Positions 43,309-51,961 of a stretch of 64,000 bases of DNA are shown here, one piece after another. Below the pieces are notes generated by a model. It worked only from the letters and a program-made list of their open reading frames with translations. It searched no databases and was not told where the DNA came from. The first letter of the stretch is position 1; the number at the start of each line of letters is the position of its first letter. The position numbers and the translations under genes were made by a program. Source of the DNA: Campylobacterota bacterium (GTDB lineage Bacteria > Babelota > Babeliae > Babelales > RVW-14); the NCBI GenBank assembly GCA_020633995.1, contig JACKCO010000004.1:248001-312000 (forward strand). The letters are read 5' to 3'.

Positions 43309-44178
43309 TCAAAAGCTAGATTTTGCCTTAAAAAAAGAGGGTTTTTGGGCTGTCAGGGCTATGATGATACCCAGGCAAAAGAGAGCGTGAACGGCCAAAG
43401 ACTGCCGTAGGTCGACTGAAAGCCAAAACGGAAGGGTTGGGTAGCTTAAAAGGGGCAAACGGCGGAGGGCCACCTTAACGTAGACCAAGCCGGCGTGCGC
43501 CCCCATGCCGGTATAGAGCTTATTTGTAGCGGTAAATATTAGGTTAAGCAGCATGCCAAGCAAGAATAGCCCCAAACCAAGGCGCCACTGACTGCCAAAA
43601 AAAACAAATGGATTTGAAAGGTCATGTACCAGCATGAAAACAAATGAAGTAAGCGTAACGCTGCTGATTGGTGAGAGTGATTGCTCAAGGTAGAGATACA
43701 GTGTTCCTCTAAAGATTACTTCCTCGCTCCAGGCTAGAAAAAACGTGACAATAAAACCCCATAACAAATTAGCCCACATACTTGATAGTCGGGTCCATCC
43801 ACTTGGAGTATAGGTAACTAAGCCGCTCAGGCATAGTGTAGTAAGAAATAAAATGTGAAGGAGCAAAAAGATAGCAAAAAAACTAAAAAAATCTTTGAGC
43901 CAAGTTGGCCGTTTGAAAAAGCGGACATTAGTATCAAGAAATTTTTGAAAAAAACTATGTTTAGCAAAGCAGGTTAGCAAGAAAATATGTGCAATAACAA
44001 TTAAAGAAAGTGTTACCTTACCAAGCCCACGATTTGCGAGAAGATGAAAGGATGGGTCAAGTGCGCATGCGATTGGATTGATAAGAAGGCATACGCACAA
44101 AATTGAAAAGGCCGATAATACTACCGGCCCTAACACACGAAAAAGGGTGCATAGTTTTAAGGAGTATTTGGAAAACAT
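43309..44178 (-). CDS. CPBP-family intramembrane metalloprotease (CAAX protease-like)
   Basis: 289 residues with about eight membrane helices. The three CPBP motifs are present: SEEVIFRGTLYLYLE (EExxxR), FVFMLVHDLSNP (FxxxH) and HAGLVYVK (HxxxN/K-like). The family includes Rce1-type CAAX proteases and bacterial proteins linked to bacteriocin self-immunity or membrane-protein turnover; the substrate here is unknown. It lies 22 bp downstream of the HU gene on the same strand and may be co-transcribed with it. The last motif lacks the usual Asn, so activity is likely but not certain. Confidence 0.84.
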   Translation of the reverse strand: MFSKYSLKLCTLFRVLGPVVLSAFSILCVCLLINPIACALDPSFHLLANRGLGKVTLSLIVIAHIFLLTCFAKHSFFQKFLDTNVRFFKRPTWLKDFFSFFAIFLLLHILFLTTLCLSGLVTYTPSGWTRLSSMWANLLWGFIVTFFLAWSEEVIFRGTLYLYLEQSLSPISSVTLTSFVFMLVHDLSNPFVFFGSQWRLGLGLFLLGMLLNLIFTATNKLYTGMGAHAGLVYVKVALRRLPLLSYPTLPFWLSVDLRQSLAVHALFCLGIIIALTAQKPSFFKAKSSF

Positions 44179-44200
44179 TATAAAGTGTTGAGTCCTGCCT

Positions 44201-44479
44201 CTATGCTGAGCGTACTTGTTCTTTTAAGTGTTTACCTGGTTTAAAGCGTGGAACGCGTACTTCTGGAAGTTGGATTTTTTCCTTTGTCGCTGGGTTGATA
44301 CCAACACGGGCTGGACGATGTGAGATCCAATATGTTCCAAAACCGGTCAATGATACCTTTCCGCCTTTTCTGAGGGTGCGTTCGATGATTCGTGTAAAAG
44401 AGGCCAATACTTTTGCAATGTCTTTTTTACTGAAATTTGTTTCTTCACTGAGTGCAGCTATCAATTCGCTCTTGTTCAT
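44201..44479 (-). CDS. HU-type DNA-binding protein
   Basis: 92 residues, standard length for HU/IHF. MNKSELIAALSEETNFSKKD is the N-terminal helix pair, GKVSLTGFGTYWISHRPARV the core, and GINPATKEKIQLPEVRVPRF the DNA-binding arm with the Pro that wedges base steps (NPATKE). It bends and compacts chromosomal DNA. GGAG lies upstream of the ATG. One gene copy in the window; whether it acts as a homodimer (HU) or a specific binder (IHF) is unknown, although GRNPATG-type arms favour HU. Confidence 0.94.
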   Translation of the reverse strand: MNKSELIAALSEETNFSKKDIAKVLASFTRIIERTLRKGGKVSLTGFGTYWISHRPARVGINPATKEKIQLPEVRVPRFKPGKHLKEQVRSA

Positions 44480-44772
44480 GGTTTTATCTCCTAAAAATGT
44501 TAGACATCATTGCATTACAGTTACAGTGTGAAATTTAGATTGTGTTTTGTCGTTTGTCAAGAAAAACGACTGATACAATGTTGATAATTCTTGATGTTGC
44601 GTATTGTTATTTTTAAAAAATATTAAATATTGTTGTTTTTACGGTCAGTATGGTTTTTTTTTGTCTGAATGAAAGTTTGTTGGGGGCATGAATAATTTTT
44701 ATATTTTTTTTCCATGATATGCTGAAGTGAGGAAAAATTAGAGAGCTTACTCGATACGTTTGGGAACATACT

Positions 44773-45582
44773 ATGTTTGTTGACACGCATTGCCATTTAA
44801 ATATTGTTGTAAAAAAAGAATTTGATCAGCCGTTGCAGCCGCAACACTTTCCTCTCCTTAAAGATATTATTGCTCAGGCATCAGAGGCAGGTGTTAAAAA
44901 GATCATTAACGTTGGTACGAGTCTTGTTGAAAGTCAAAACTGTGTCGCAATAGCCAGAGAATTTGATTCTGTTTTTGCCACTGTGGGTATCCACCCTTGT
45001 GACTGTGGCTCTGGGTGGTTACACGATTTTAAAAAGATTGAAGACTTGGTTAAACATAAGAAAGAGAATAACATTGTAGCGATTGGGGAGACCGGTCTTG
45101 ATTTTTATCATAAACCCTTTTTTACTCAGCGTCAGGTAGATGCGTTTAAAGCACATATTGAACTTGCCATAGAACATGATCTTCCATTAGTTATTCATGT
45201 ACGCGATTCGGGAGAAAAAGTGCTTGAGGTACTCGAGCCCTATGCATCTAAAAAAATGGTTAGAGGGGTTATTCACTGTTTTATGCAAGATGAGGCATTT
45301 GCAAAAGTAGTTTGTGACTGGGGGTTGTATGTTGGTATTGATGGTCCAATCAATTATCCCAAAAATGAGCAGCTGCGAGAGGTGGTCAAAAGTATTGATT
45401 TAGACCACATTATCTTGGAAACCGATGCACCGTTTTTGCCTCCACAGCAGTTTCGTGGCAAGCAAAACAGACCTGCCTATATTCCCTTGATAGCCCAAAG
45501 TCTTGCTGATGTAAAACAGATCGATGTTGCTGATGTTGAGCGTATTACAACACGCAACGCATTGACATTATTTATGGTATAG
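44773..45582 (+). CDS. tatD: TatD-family metal-dependent deoxyribonuclease
   Basis: 269 residues. Metal ligands of the TatD/YcfH family are visible: MFVDTHCHLN (His 6 and His 8), GETGLDFYH (Glu), VIHVRDS (His), VIHCFM (His) and LETDAPFLPP (Asp). The fold is a TIM barrel. These enzymes have 3'-5' exonuclease and AP-endonuclease activity in DNA repair. The gene is alone on its strand between the HU and YdjM-type genes, with a 293-bp AT-rich gap upstream that must contain divergent promoters. Family length and motifs are complete. Confidence 0.93.
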   Translation: MFVDTHCHLNIVVKKEFDQPLQPQHFPLLKDIIAQASEAGVKKIINVGTSLVESQNCVAIAREFDSVFATVGIHPCDCGSGWLHDFKKIEDLVKHKKENNIVAIGETGLDFYHKPFFTQRQVDAFKAHIELAIEHDLPLVIHVRDSGEKVLEVLEPYASKKMVRGVIHCFMQDEAFAKVVCDWGLYVGIDGPINYPKNEQLREVVKSIDLDHIILETDAPFLPPQQFRGKQNRPAYIPLIAQSLADVKQIDVADVERITTRNALTLFMV

Positions 45583-45837
45583 CCAATTTTACGGCTATAC
45601 CATAAATTCCAATAACCGCCATTTCCCCCGCTAGATTGTCGCGTAGAATTCTTTGTTTGTAAGCATAAGATTCCTTTCATGTAATGATTGGTTGTTATGC
45701 ATCTGGTTGAGATTTGTAGCTTTAATTAAGAATGATGATAGAAGATATAGAAGGGGGACCCTTTTAGTTTTCCACTTAGGGGGCTAGTAGTCAAATGCGA
45801 TTGGTAGAGGGTTTTATGTTGATGGTTTGTGAATACG

Positions 45838-46308
45838 CTATCTGGTAAAGAATTTTCGAGGACCATAGTCAAGGAAGCGATGGCTTAATGCCCCGAACAC
45901 AAAAAATATGTACATTAGAAAAACCACATGTGTTGCAAGACGTGTGTAGGCAATTGTTGGAAGGGCTATGCATAGAGGTAATCCAAGGATAAACCAGATG
46001 TTATGAGTAAGCGAACGATGCTTGACAAGGGTGATGAATAAAATACTGGCAGACAAGATAATGAGCAATTTCCATTGCTGATAAATGATAGCGGTGAAAA
46101 AGATTGGACTGACAAACAGTAAAAAAAGGCGCTGCATTCTGCTTCTAATATCAATATCGGGAAAAATAGAACCCAAAAGGCTCAAATAAAGTCCGAGTAA
46201 GAGTTGCGCAAAATTCAACGAATAGTGTTTCTGTGTGAAAACAAGCAGGCAGCAGATTGCCATGTATGTAAATGCGCCACCAATCAAATGAGTTCGATAG
46301 TTTGGCAT
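45838..46308 (-). CDS. YdjM-type membrane-bound metal-dependent hydrolase (DUF457)
   Basis: 156 residues with about four membrane helices. Conserved polar pieces of the family are present: YRTHLIGGA at the N-terminus, GSIFPDIDIRSRM (Asp ligands), KHRSLTHNIW (His motif) and ALSHRFLDYGP. Relatives are SOS-regulated in E. coli, and the family is annotated as metal-dependent hydrolase; the true substrate is not established. It begins 27 bp after the SpoIID-type gene and probably ends the transcript that runs from the zinc-ribbon gene at 48896. No terminator was recognised after it. Confidence 0.82.
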   Translation of the reverse strand: MPNYRTHLIGGAFTYMAICCLLVFTQKHYSLNFAQLLLGLYLSLLGSIFPDIDIRSRMQRLFLLFVSPIFFTAIIYQQWKLLIILSASILFITLVKHRSLTHNIWFILGLPLCIALPTIAYTRLATHVVFLMYIFFVFGALSHRFLDYGPRKFFTR

Positions 46309-46335
46309 ATATTATTCCAAGATTTTTTTAATGAC

Positions 46336-47586
46336 CTAAGTTAGTTTGCTGATCTTTATGTGGGGGAAATAAAATGAGAGTACTTCACGATATTTCCAGC
46401 CTTTTTTAATAAGCTCTTTAGCGCCCCACTGGCAGAGGCCAAGTTGATGGCCAAATCCCTTGCCGTTAAACACAAAGCGATTTTTATTTTTTTTAACATT
46501 GAATGATAGGCTTTTCATTTTACCCTGTACAACAAGGCGTAGGTCATGACCGGGGAGTGTTACCGTTTTTCTTTTACCAAAGAGCTTTACCTGGTGTACA
46601 AGGCCGGCTTCGTCTTTGTCAATGATTTTTATGTCAATAAGTTGGTTGCCAAAGTTTTTAAACTTTGCACCAGTTTTATAATGATTTTTAAGTTTTTCGA
46701 GCAATTGTGCGCTATCAAGTTCTTCTTTCCAGTTGTATAGGTTGCAATTTGAGCAGTGTTTACACTGTCGTTTTCTGAACAGGTATGGTTTGTTGCTGTG
46801 CTCGTGGTTGCTGACATGAGCGGGAATAATGCCTGAGCAACAGGCATCAAACATGGCTAGGACAACTGAGTTTTTGTAGGTCATAATTTGACCATTTGTT
46901 TGTTCTACTGCTTCACGTAAATGAGCGTAGTTATGGGATCCTTTGTAAATTTGGTGAAAATTTGTGTTCTTTATGTCGTAATAATGATGTAGAGGATTTT
47001 TTTTCTGTCCCTGTTGCAGCAGGTATGCGGCGTATGTTCGTGACGTTACAGCCTGGACTTTTTGCATCTCCATCGGCCACGAGGTAATACATTCAAAGCG
47101 CAAAACTGAATAGATATAATCATCTAGGTTGACGGTATTAACAACAGGTAGTTTTGATGTAGGTCTATCAATAACAAACCTGATACTACCGTGGTAGCAG
47201 GTGTCATTTAAATAAATTTTGTCCCCCGATCCTGCAATGGAAATATCGTGGTGCTTAATACGTCTATATTTGCAGTCTTTGCATTTGTAGTAGAGCTCAT
47301 TTTTACAACAAACCAGGGTGATCGTTTTTTGTTTTACAGTTTCTTTTTTACCGATTCCGGTTGGACTTTCAACGATAAAGTGGTCATTGCTTTTTGGGTC
47401 AAGAGTAACGGTAAAGCGGTGTTGTTTGCGTGCATCATGTTCGTGGAGTAGAACGCGGATATTTTTGGGAGTAATTTTCTTGCGATGAAGCGGTTTACTT
47501 TTTAATGAGGAATGCGTAAACACTGTTGGCATGTATGAAAGTGCGAAGGTACAGAATAGTAAAAAAAGTCCAGATTTGTTGCGCAT
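46336..47586 (-). CDS. SpoIID/LytB-domain cell-wall protein, exported
   Basis: 416 residues. A signal peptide (MRNKSGLFLLFCTFALSYMP) is followed by a beta-rich region and the SpoIID domain at about 150-400. Motifs are VNLDDYIYSVLRFECITSWP, KVQAVTSRTYAAYLL, HLREAVEQTNGQIMTY, FDACCSGIIP and KGFGHQLGLCQWGAKEL. SpoIID enzymes are lytic transglycosylases acting on denuded glycan strands; relatives occur outside spore formers with a presumed role in wall remodelling. Extra Cys pairs (CCKNELYYKCKDCKY, CKHCSNC) could bind metal or form disulphides. The gene lies between the RNase H and YdjM-type genes and is 18 bp from the former. Confidence 0.88.
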   Translation of the reverse strand: MRNKSGLFLLFCTFALSYMPTVFTHSSLKSKPLHRKKITPKNIRVLLHEHDARKQHRFTVTLDPKSNDHFIVESPTGIGKKETVKQKTITLVCCKNELYYKCKDCKYRRIKHHDISIAGSGDKIYLNDTCYHGSIRFVIDRPTSKLPVVNTVNLDDYIYSVLRFECITSWPMEMQKVQAVTSRTYAAYLLQQGQKKNPLHHYYDIKNTNFHQIYKGSHNYAHLREAVEQTNGQIMTYKNSVVLAMFDACCSGIIPAHVSNHEHSNKPYLFRKRQCKHCSNCNLYNWKEELDSAQLLEKLKNHYKTGAKFKNFGNQLIDIKIIDKDEAGLVHQVKLFGKRKTVTLPGHDLRLVVQGKMKSLSFNVKKNKNRFVFNGKGFGHQLGLCQWGAKELIKKGWKYREVLSFYFPHIKISKLT

Positions 47587-47603
47587 AATGATGTATTTCG
47601 CCG

Positions 47604-48122
47604 TTAAATGATAAGGTTATGGTCTGCTAGAAATGCCAGAAATGTTGTAGGGAGCTTTTGCCGTTCATCAACTCCTTGATTTGCAAGTGCATCAGCGTGA
47701 GTATTTTTATCACGTGTTACATGGCAAAATTCGTGCTCTATATCCGAAAGCATCTCCTGAGCAATGAGTTTAAGCTGGGCAAGGCACGGGTTTTTAACTT
47801 TGTATAAATTGCTCATTTGTTTGACCAGGAGCTCTGAGTCAGAGAAAATTGATAGAAAAATTTTTTGACTTTTTAATTTCTTTAGCTGGTTAGTGAGGGA
47901 AAAAAGAGCATAGACGAGTGCTAAATATTCAGCTTGGTTATTTGTTTTATGTCCTAGATATGCGTGGAGTTTTAAAAATGCTTGCTGATCATCATTGAGT
48001 GCATAAATACCCACACCAGCGGGTCCGGGATTACCGCGAGCGGCACCATCGATATAAACAGTCCAACGTTTGGAGTGAGTATTTCTGTTTGGAGTAGCGG
48101 GAGCTTTTTTTGTCAGAGCCAT
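47604..48122 (-). CDS. Ribonuclease HI-like protein
   Basis: 172 residues. RNase H catalytic carboxylates are all visible: Asp in YIDGAARGNPGPAGVGIY, Glu in TNNQAEYLALVYAL, Asp in FSDSELLVKQM and Asp in KNTHADALANQG. The ARGNPGPAG wording and the short insert place it with the RnhA-like group (as in B. subtilis YpeP and archaeal RNase HI) rather than E. coli RnhA. It would remove RNA from RNA-DNA hybrids. It starts 3 bp after the zinc-ribbon gene, and this pair (zinc-ribbon plus RNase HI) is a commonly seen neighbourhood in bacteria. A short basic N-terminal extension (about 18 residues) precedes the fold. Confidence 0.9.
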   Translation of the reverse strand: MALTKKAPATPNRNTHSKRWTVYIDGAARGNPGPAGVGIYALNDDQQAFLKLHAYLGHKTNNQAEYLALVYALFSLTNQLKKLKSQKIFLSIFSDSELLVKQMSNLYKVKNPCLAQLKLIAQEMLSDIEHEFCHVTRDKNTHADALANQGVDERQKLPTTFLAFLADHNLII

Positions 48123-48125
48123 ATG

Positions 48126-48896
48126 TTACAGTTTTTCTTCTTGAGTTGTCGGTTGGGTTGATTCATTCGTAGTTGGTTCATTTTCGTCGTGATTTTCATC
48201 GCAATAGAGGAAGCGATAACAATTTTTGCAATGCAAAATACCCGACAGACGTAATTTGGCTCTATCCTGTCTTGGGATAGCATAGTAGCATGAGCTGCAA
48301 CTTTCATTAAGCATAGGAACAATAGGATCAGGAACGCTATTTTTCATTCGGTCGTAGCGAACCAGCCATTCTTCAGGAACGGCAGTGCGAGCTTGATTTC
48401 GTTGCTCTGTAATACTTGTTTCTTGCTGTTTTAGATCGTTGAGTTTTTCTTCTAGCGACTGGGCTAGTTGTTGTAGTTCAACAACCTTTTGTTGATTTTT
48501 GACCTGTGATTGTTCAAGGTTTTGCGTTTCGTTTTCAATTTGCACCCACTTGTCCATAAGCAACTCTTCTTGCATTATGCGCTGGGCTGTAATGGTTTCA
48601 AGTTCTTTTTCAAGTGCTTTATATTCTTTTTGATCGTGCGCATGATCAAGCTTCTCTCGTTTGGCTATTTCTTGCTCTTTAAGTGTTTGAGCGGTTAACT
48701 CTTCCAGCTTGGCTTCTTTCTGCTTGCTGAAAATATTGGACTTTTTAGTTTCGGCTTCTTTTTCTAATTTCTCAGATTGCTGAGCATTGTTAGCAATTTC
48801 ATGTTTTGCTTGTTCTATATCTTTTTTAAGTTGGAGAAGCGTGTTATCAAGGGCAACAAGTTGTTTGAGATTTTGCCATATAGCCGTGATCTTCAT
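48126..48896 (-). CDS. Coiled-coil protein with C4 zinc ribbon (CT398/DUF164 type)
   Basis: 256 residues. Nearly all of residues 10-180 is a long antiparallel coiled coil rich in Lys, Glu and Gln. A zinc ribbon follows at about 201-232 (CSSCYYAIPRQ ... ILHCKNCYRFLY). This is the layout of the C4-type zinc-ribbon family that includes chlamydial CT398. CT398 was reported to contact sigma-54 and secretion components, but the function elsewhere is not known. Its position directly before an RNase HI gene matches the common neighbourhood and suggests a link to nucleic-acid metabolism. A Glu/Thr-rich tail ends the protein. Confidence 0.88.
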   Translation of the reverse strand: MKITAIWQNLKQLVALDNTLLQLKKDIEQAKHEIANNAQQSEKLEKEAETKKSNIFSKQKEAKLEELTAQTLKEQEIAKREKLDHAHDQKEYKALEKELETITAQRIMQEELLMDKWVQIENETQNLEQSQVKNQQKVVELQQLAQSLEEKLNDLKQQETSITEQRNQARTAVPEEWLVRYDRMKNSVPDPIVPMLNESCSSCYYAIPRQDRAKLRLSGILHCKNCYRFLYCDENHDENEPTTNESTQPTTQEEKL

Positions 48897-48952
48897 AAAC
48901 CTAGACCTTTTTTTGAAATAGCACTATGTGCTTTTTGAAGGCAGAAAATAAA

Positions 48953-49029
48953 TGGTGGGCCCACCAGGACTTGAACCTGGGACCTTTCGGTTATGAGCCG
49001 ACTGCTCTAACCAACTGAGCTATGGGCCC
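48953..49029 (-). tRNA. tRNA with CAT anticodon (elongator Met or Ile2)
   Basis: 77 bases. The acceptor stem GGGCCCA / TGGGCCC is perfect, discriminator A and CCA are encoded, the D arm reads AGCTCAGTTGGTTAGAGC, the anticodon loop CTCATAA carries CAT, and the T arm is CCAGGTTCAAGTCCTGG. It is not the initiator, since it has a paired first base and no run of three G-C pairs in the anticodon stem. CAT is used by elongator tRNA-Met and by tRNA-Ile2 modified by TilS; the bases seen cannot separate them with certainty. It lies between gapA and the zinc-ribbon gene. Confidence 0.94.
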
Positions 49030-49162
49030 CCATTTACTGGCGCAGTATGTCTACTGCGTAAAGTTCAAAATTTTAAAACAGTCTAGACTAACTTTGCGTT
49101 GATGTGAAGCGAAAAAAATAAAGTACCTACATTTTTGGTGGATCAAAGCAAAGTATGAACGA

Positions 49163-50173
49163 TTATTTTGTTAGGGCTTGCAGGCATAAAAAATCTTTCA
49201 ATCTGCACGAATAGCCGTATTCATTGTCATACCAGCCAAAGACCTTGCCCATATTGCCAGACACTTGTGTGAGCAAGCTGTCAAAAATACAGGAGTACGG
49301 GTTGCCAACAAAGTCGCTAGACACGAGTGGTTGGTCGGTATACTGCAAGATAGATTTAAGTGAACCTTGTGATGCTGCTTGGAATGCGCCATTTATGATG
49401 CCTGTACTGAGCGGGTGGTTGCTGGTGAAGGTGAAATCAATGAGTGAGCCAACCGGTGTTGGCACGCGAATTGCTTGCGCTGACAATTTACCCTCAAGGG
49501 CAGGGAAAATTTTTGTCATGACCTTACTGGCGCCTGTTTTTGTTGGGATAATGTTGAGGGCTGCGGCTCGTGCACGGCGTGGATCTGTGTGTTCAACATC
49601 AAGCAAAACCTGATCGTTAGTGTAGGAATGAATAGTGGTCATCAAGCCCTGTTCAACGCCAAAATTTTCTTGTAGTACTTGTAAAAGTGGACCAAATGCG
49701 TTACTTGTACAACTTGCCAGTGAAACAACGGTATGTTGGGTGCCATTGTAGCTTGAATCGTTGATGCCTGGTATTACCGTTGCATCAGCGTCAGGGCTTG
49801 GGGCTGTAATCAAGACTTTACCGGCACCAGCGTTACAGTGCCTACGGGCAAGTTCATTAGTACGAAAACAGCCGGTTGCTTCCACCACCCAGTTTATGTC
49901 CATTTTCCCCCATGGAAGTTTTTCAGGCTCTGATTCTGAAAAAATCTGTATCTTGTTTCCGTTGATTTCAAGGAAAGTGTTCTTGAAATCAACCTGCCCA
50001 TGAAATGGTCCATAAACGCTGTCATACTTAAATAGGTGATCAACAGCTGATAGCTTGGATGGACCGATATTGATAGCTGCAATGTTAAGTTTCTGTTGTG
50101 CCTGATGATCTGCAAAAATTGAGCGTAGCAGTGCTCTTCCAATGCGACCAAAACCGTTGATGGCAATATTCAT
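49163..50173 (-). CDS. gapA: Glyceraldehyde-3-phosphate dehydrogenase, type I
   Basis: 336 residues. The Rossmann start is INGFGRIGRALLR, the catalytic Cys155 is in SLASCTSNAFGPLL, the catalytic His183 is in TTIHSYTNDQ, and KTGASKVMTKIFPALEGKLS and WYDNEYGYSCR follow as in class I enzymes. It oxidises G3P to 1,3-bisphosphoglycerate in glycolysis. In the stretch after the second strand (AAINIGPSKLSAVDHLFKYD) the acidic residue that usually selects NAD is not at its normal place (NIG rather than ND), so cofactor preference may differ. ASCTSNA instead of ASCTTNC is a mild variation. It lies 20 bp after hflX. Confidence 0.93.
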   Translation of the reverse strand: MNIAINGFGRIGRALLRSIFADHQAQQKLNIAAINIGPSKLSAVDHLFKYDSVYGPFHGQVDFKNTFLEINGNKIQIFSESEPEKLPWGKMDINWVVEATGCFRTNELARRHCNAGAGKVLITAPSPDADATVIPGINDSSYNGTQHTVVSLASCTSNAFGPLLQVLQENFGVEQGLMTTIHSYTNDQVLLDVEHTDPRRARAAALNIIPTKTGASKVMTKIFPALEGKLSAQAIRVPTPVGSLIDFTFTSNHPLSTGIINGAFQAASQGSLKSILQYTDQPLVSSDFVGNPYSCIFDSLLTQVSGNMGKVFGWYDNEYGYSCRLKDFLCLQALTK

Positions 50174-50193
50174 TTACTCTCCTTATTTCAACC

Positions 50194-51309
50194 TCAAAAC
50201 GGATAGTTTTGCAAAAAATCAAACAACGTCTCGGCACCATCTTTAGTTTTTGTTTGCGTGAAGATGTATGGCTGATAACTTTCTTCTAACTCCTGAATGA
50301 GTGCGTTATGATCGTGCTTAGGTATTTTGTCTATTTTGTTAAACACGTGCAATATTGGTTTGTCAACACTAAGCTCACTCAATGTTTGGTTAACAACGTC
50401 AGCCTGATTTTTCCAGCCTTCGTTACTGACATCAATAACGTGCAAGAGGAGATTGGCATATTGTAGTTCATCAAGTGTTGATTTAAATGCCGCAATCAGG
50501 TTGTGTGGCAGTTGGTTAATAAAGCCAACTGTATCGGAGAGCAATATCTTTTTGTCAGCGCCTAAATATAGTTCGCGCGTTGTCGTGTCAAGTGTTGCAA
50601 AGAGTTTATCTTCGGCCAGTACGTGACTTTTGGTCAGATGGTTAAGTAGGCTTGATTTTCCGGCATTTGTGTAACCAATTAAGCAGACAAGTGGAATTTT
50701 TTTGCCAATACGGCGTTTGCGTTGCGTTTCACGCGATCGCTCAAGTGTTTGGAGGCGCTTTTTTGCTTGACGAAGCTTTTCGGTAAACTGTCGCTTGAGT
50801 TGTTCTTTTTGTGTTTCGCCGGGGCCCTTAGTTCCGATGATACCTTCTTGTTGTGCTAGTTCGCGACCTTTGCCAATGATACGTGTTTTGAAATAATCAA
50901 TTTCAGCCATCTCAACTTGAATTTTACCCTCAGATGAGTGTGCCGCCTTTTTAAATATTTCCAAAATGAGTCGCTCACGGTCCCAGACAAGACAACCAAG
51001 AGCTTCTTCAAGATTTCGTTCTTGTACAGGGGAAAGAAGTTCTGAAAAGAGTACTCGCTCAATGTCATGTTCGTTGCACAGCTCTTTAATTTCGTTAAGC
51101 TTACCTTTTGTAAAGAAGATGTTGTTGTCAATGCTGCGCAATTTCATGAAATGTGATTCGTCATATTTGAACTCGAGTGTTTTAACTAAACTAACGAATT
51201 CATCATAATGACAGTCAGGGCAGCTGTTGTGGGTCATTGGGCCGTAGATCCCAACGATAAGCGTTTTGGGATAGTCGTCTTGCACACAGTATGGATTTTT
51301 TGTGCTCAT
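50194..51309 (-). CDS. hflX: Ribosome-associated GTPase HflX
   Basis: 371 residues. The N-terminal HflX domain (about 15-200) includes FFTKGKLNEIKELC, FSELLSPVQERNLEEAL, RERLILEIF and the glycine-rich GTKGPGETQKE. The G domain has G1 GYTNAGKSSLLN (about 213), G2 TTTRELYL, G3 DTVGFI and G4 NKID. HflX splits stalled or hibernating 70S ribosomes, a function complementary to the HPF encoded at 1351-1749. It overlaps the DJ-1-type gene upstream by 4 bp (ATGA) and is followed by gapA at 20 bp, so the three are likely co-transcribed. Complete, with no odd residues. Confidence 0.94.
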   Translation of the reverse strand: MSTKNPYCVQDDYPKTLIVGIYGPMTHNSCPDCHYDEFVSLVKTLEFKYDESHFMKLRSIDNNIFFTKGKLNEIKELCNEHDIERVLFSELLSPVQERNLEEALGCLVWDRERLILEIFKKAAHSSEGKIQVEMAEIDYFKTRIIGKGRELAQQEGIIGTKGPGETQKEQLKRQFTEKLRQAKKRLQTLERSRETQRKRRIGKKIPLVCLIGYTNAGKSSLLNHLTKSHVLAEDKLFATLDTTTRELYLGADKKILLSDTVGFINQLPHNLIAAFKSTLDELQYANLLLHVIDVSNEGWKNQADVVNQTLSELSVDKPILHVFNKIDKIPKHDHNALIQELEESYQPYIFTQTKTKDGAETLFDFLQNYPF

Positions 51310-51866
51310 GCTTGTGTTTGTCCTAGGGTTAAAAATTGTATAATTGCATCTGCAAATGCTTTGGCTTCAGTTGGACTTTGTGCTGTTATAATACCGATGT
51401 CTTCGAGTGTCATGCAGCCTTGGTCAACAAATGTTACACCTTCCTGTTCCAGGAGCGCAATGCTTGGGGGAGCCGGAAAAATAGTAGCTTTTTTATTTCG
51501 TAATAAACCGGCTTGTGCAGGAACGGCACAGGCATTGCAAATAGTTGCAAGTAATTTGTTGCCTTTGCTGTGAAATCGCATAACCGTTTCTTGCAGTTCC
51601 CTGTTGTCCCATAAATAGTCTTGGGATCCTGGTCCTCCAGGGATGACCATGGCATCGTAGCTGCTAAGCTCTTCATCGTTTAGCTCAGAAAGTAAAAAGT
51701 CTGGTTTAAAAGTATTGCCACGATGGCCGGTAGCATTGCCATCTTCAAGGCCGGCTACATCGACTTGATAACCTTTGTTTGTTAAGGCTTGATATGGTTC
51801 ATTAAACTCAACCTCTTGATAGCCTTTAGGCATCAATACAAACAGTATTTTTTTATTTTCCGCCAT
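51306..51866 (-). CDS. DJ-1/PfpI family protein
   Basis: 186 residues with the flavodoxin-like DJ-1 fold. It opens KKILFVLMPKGYQEVEFNEP (conserved Glu 18 or 20), then VIPGGPGSQDYLW and the nucleophile elbow ATICNACAVPAQAGLL with Cys110. The residue after the Cys is Asn instead of the usual His of PfpI proteases, so peptidase activity is doubtful; a glyoxalase, deglycase or chaperone-like role is more usual for such variants. Its stop overlaps the start of hflX by 4 bp. RBS: GGAG upstream of the ATG at 51866. The substrate cannot be named. Confidence 0.88.
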   Translation of the reverse strand: MAENKKILFVLMPKGYQEVEFNEPYQALTNKGYQVDVAGLEDGNATGHRGNTFKPDFLLSELNDEELSSYDAMVIPGGPGSQDYLWDNRELQETVMRFHSKGNKLLATICNACAVPAQAGLLRNKKATIFPAPPSIALLEQEGVTFVDQGCMTLEDIGIITAQSPTEAKAFADAIIQFLTLGQTQA

Positions 51867-51961
51867 AGTAAAGCTCCTTTCTATTTAGGTTTTATGCCTA
51901 TCAAACCAGCATACTCAAAATGTAGGAAAAATGAAGGATTGCTGCAAAGGGGGGCAATTTT

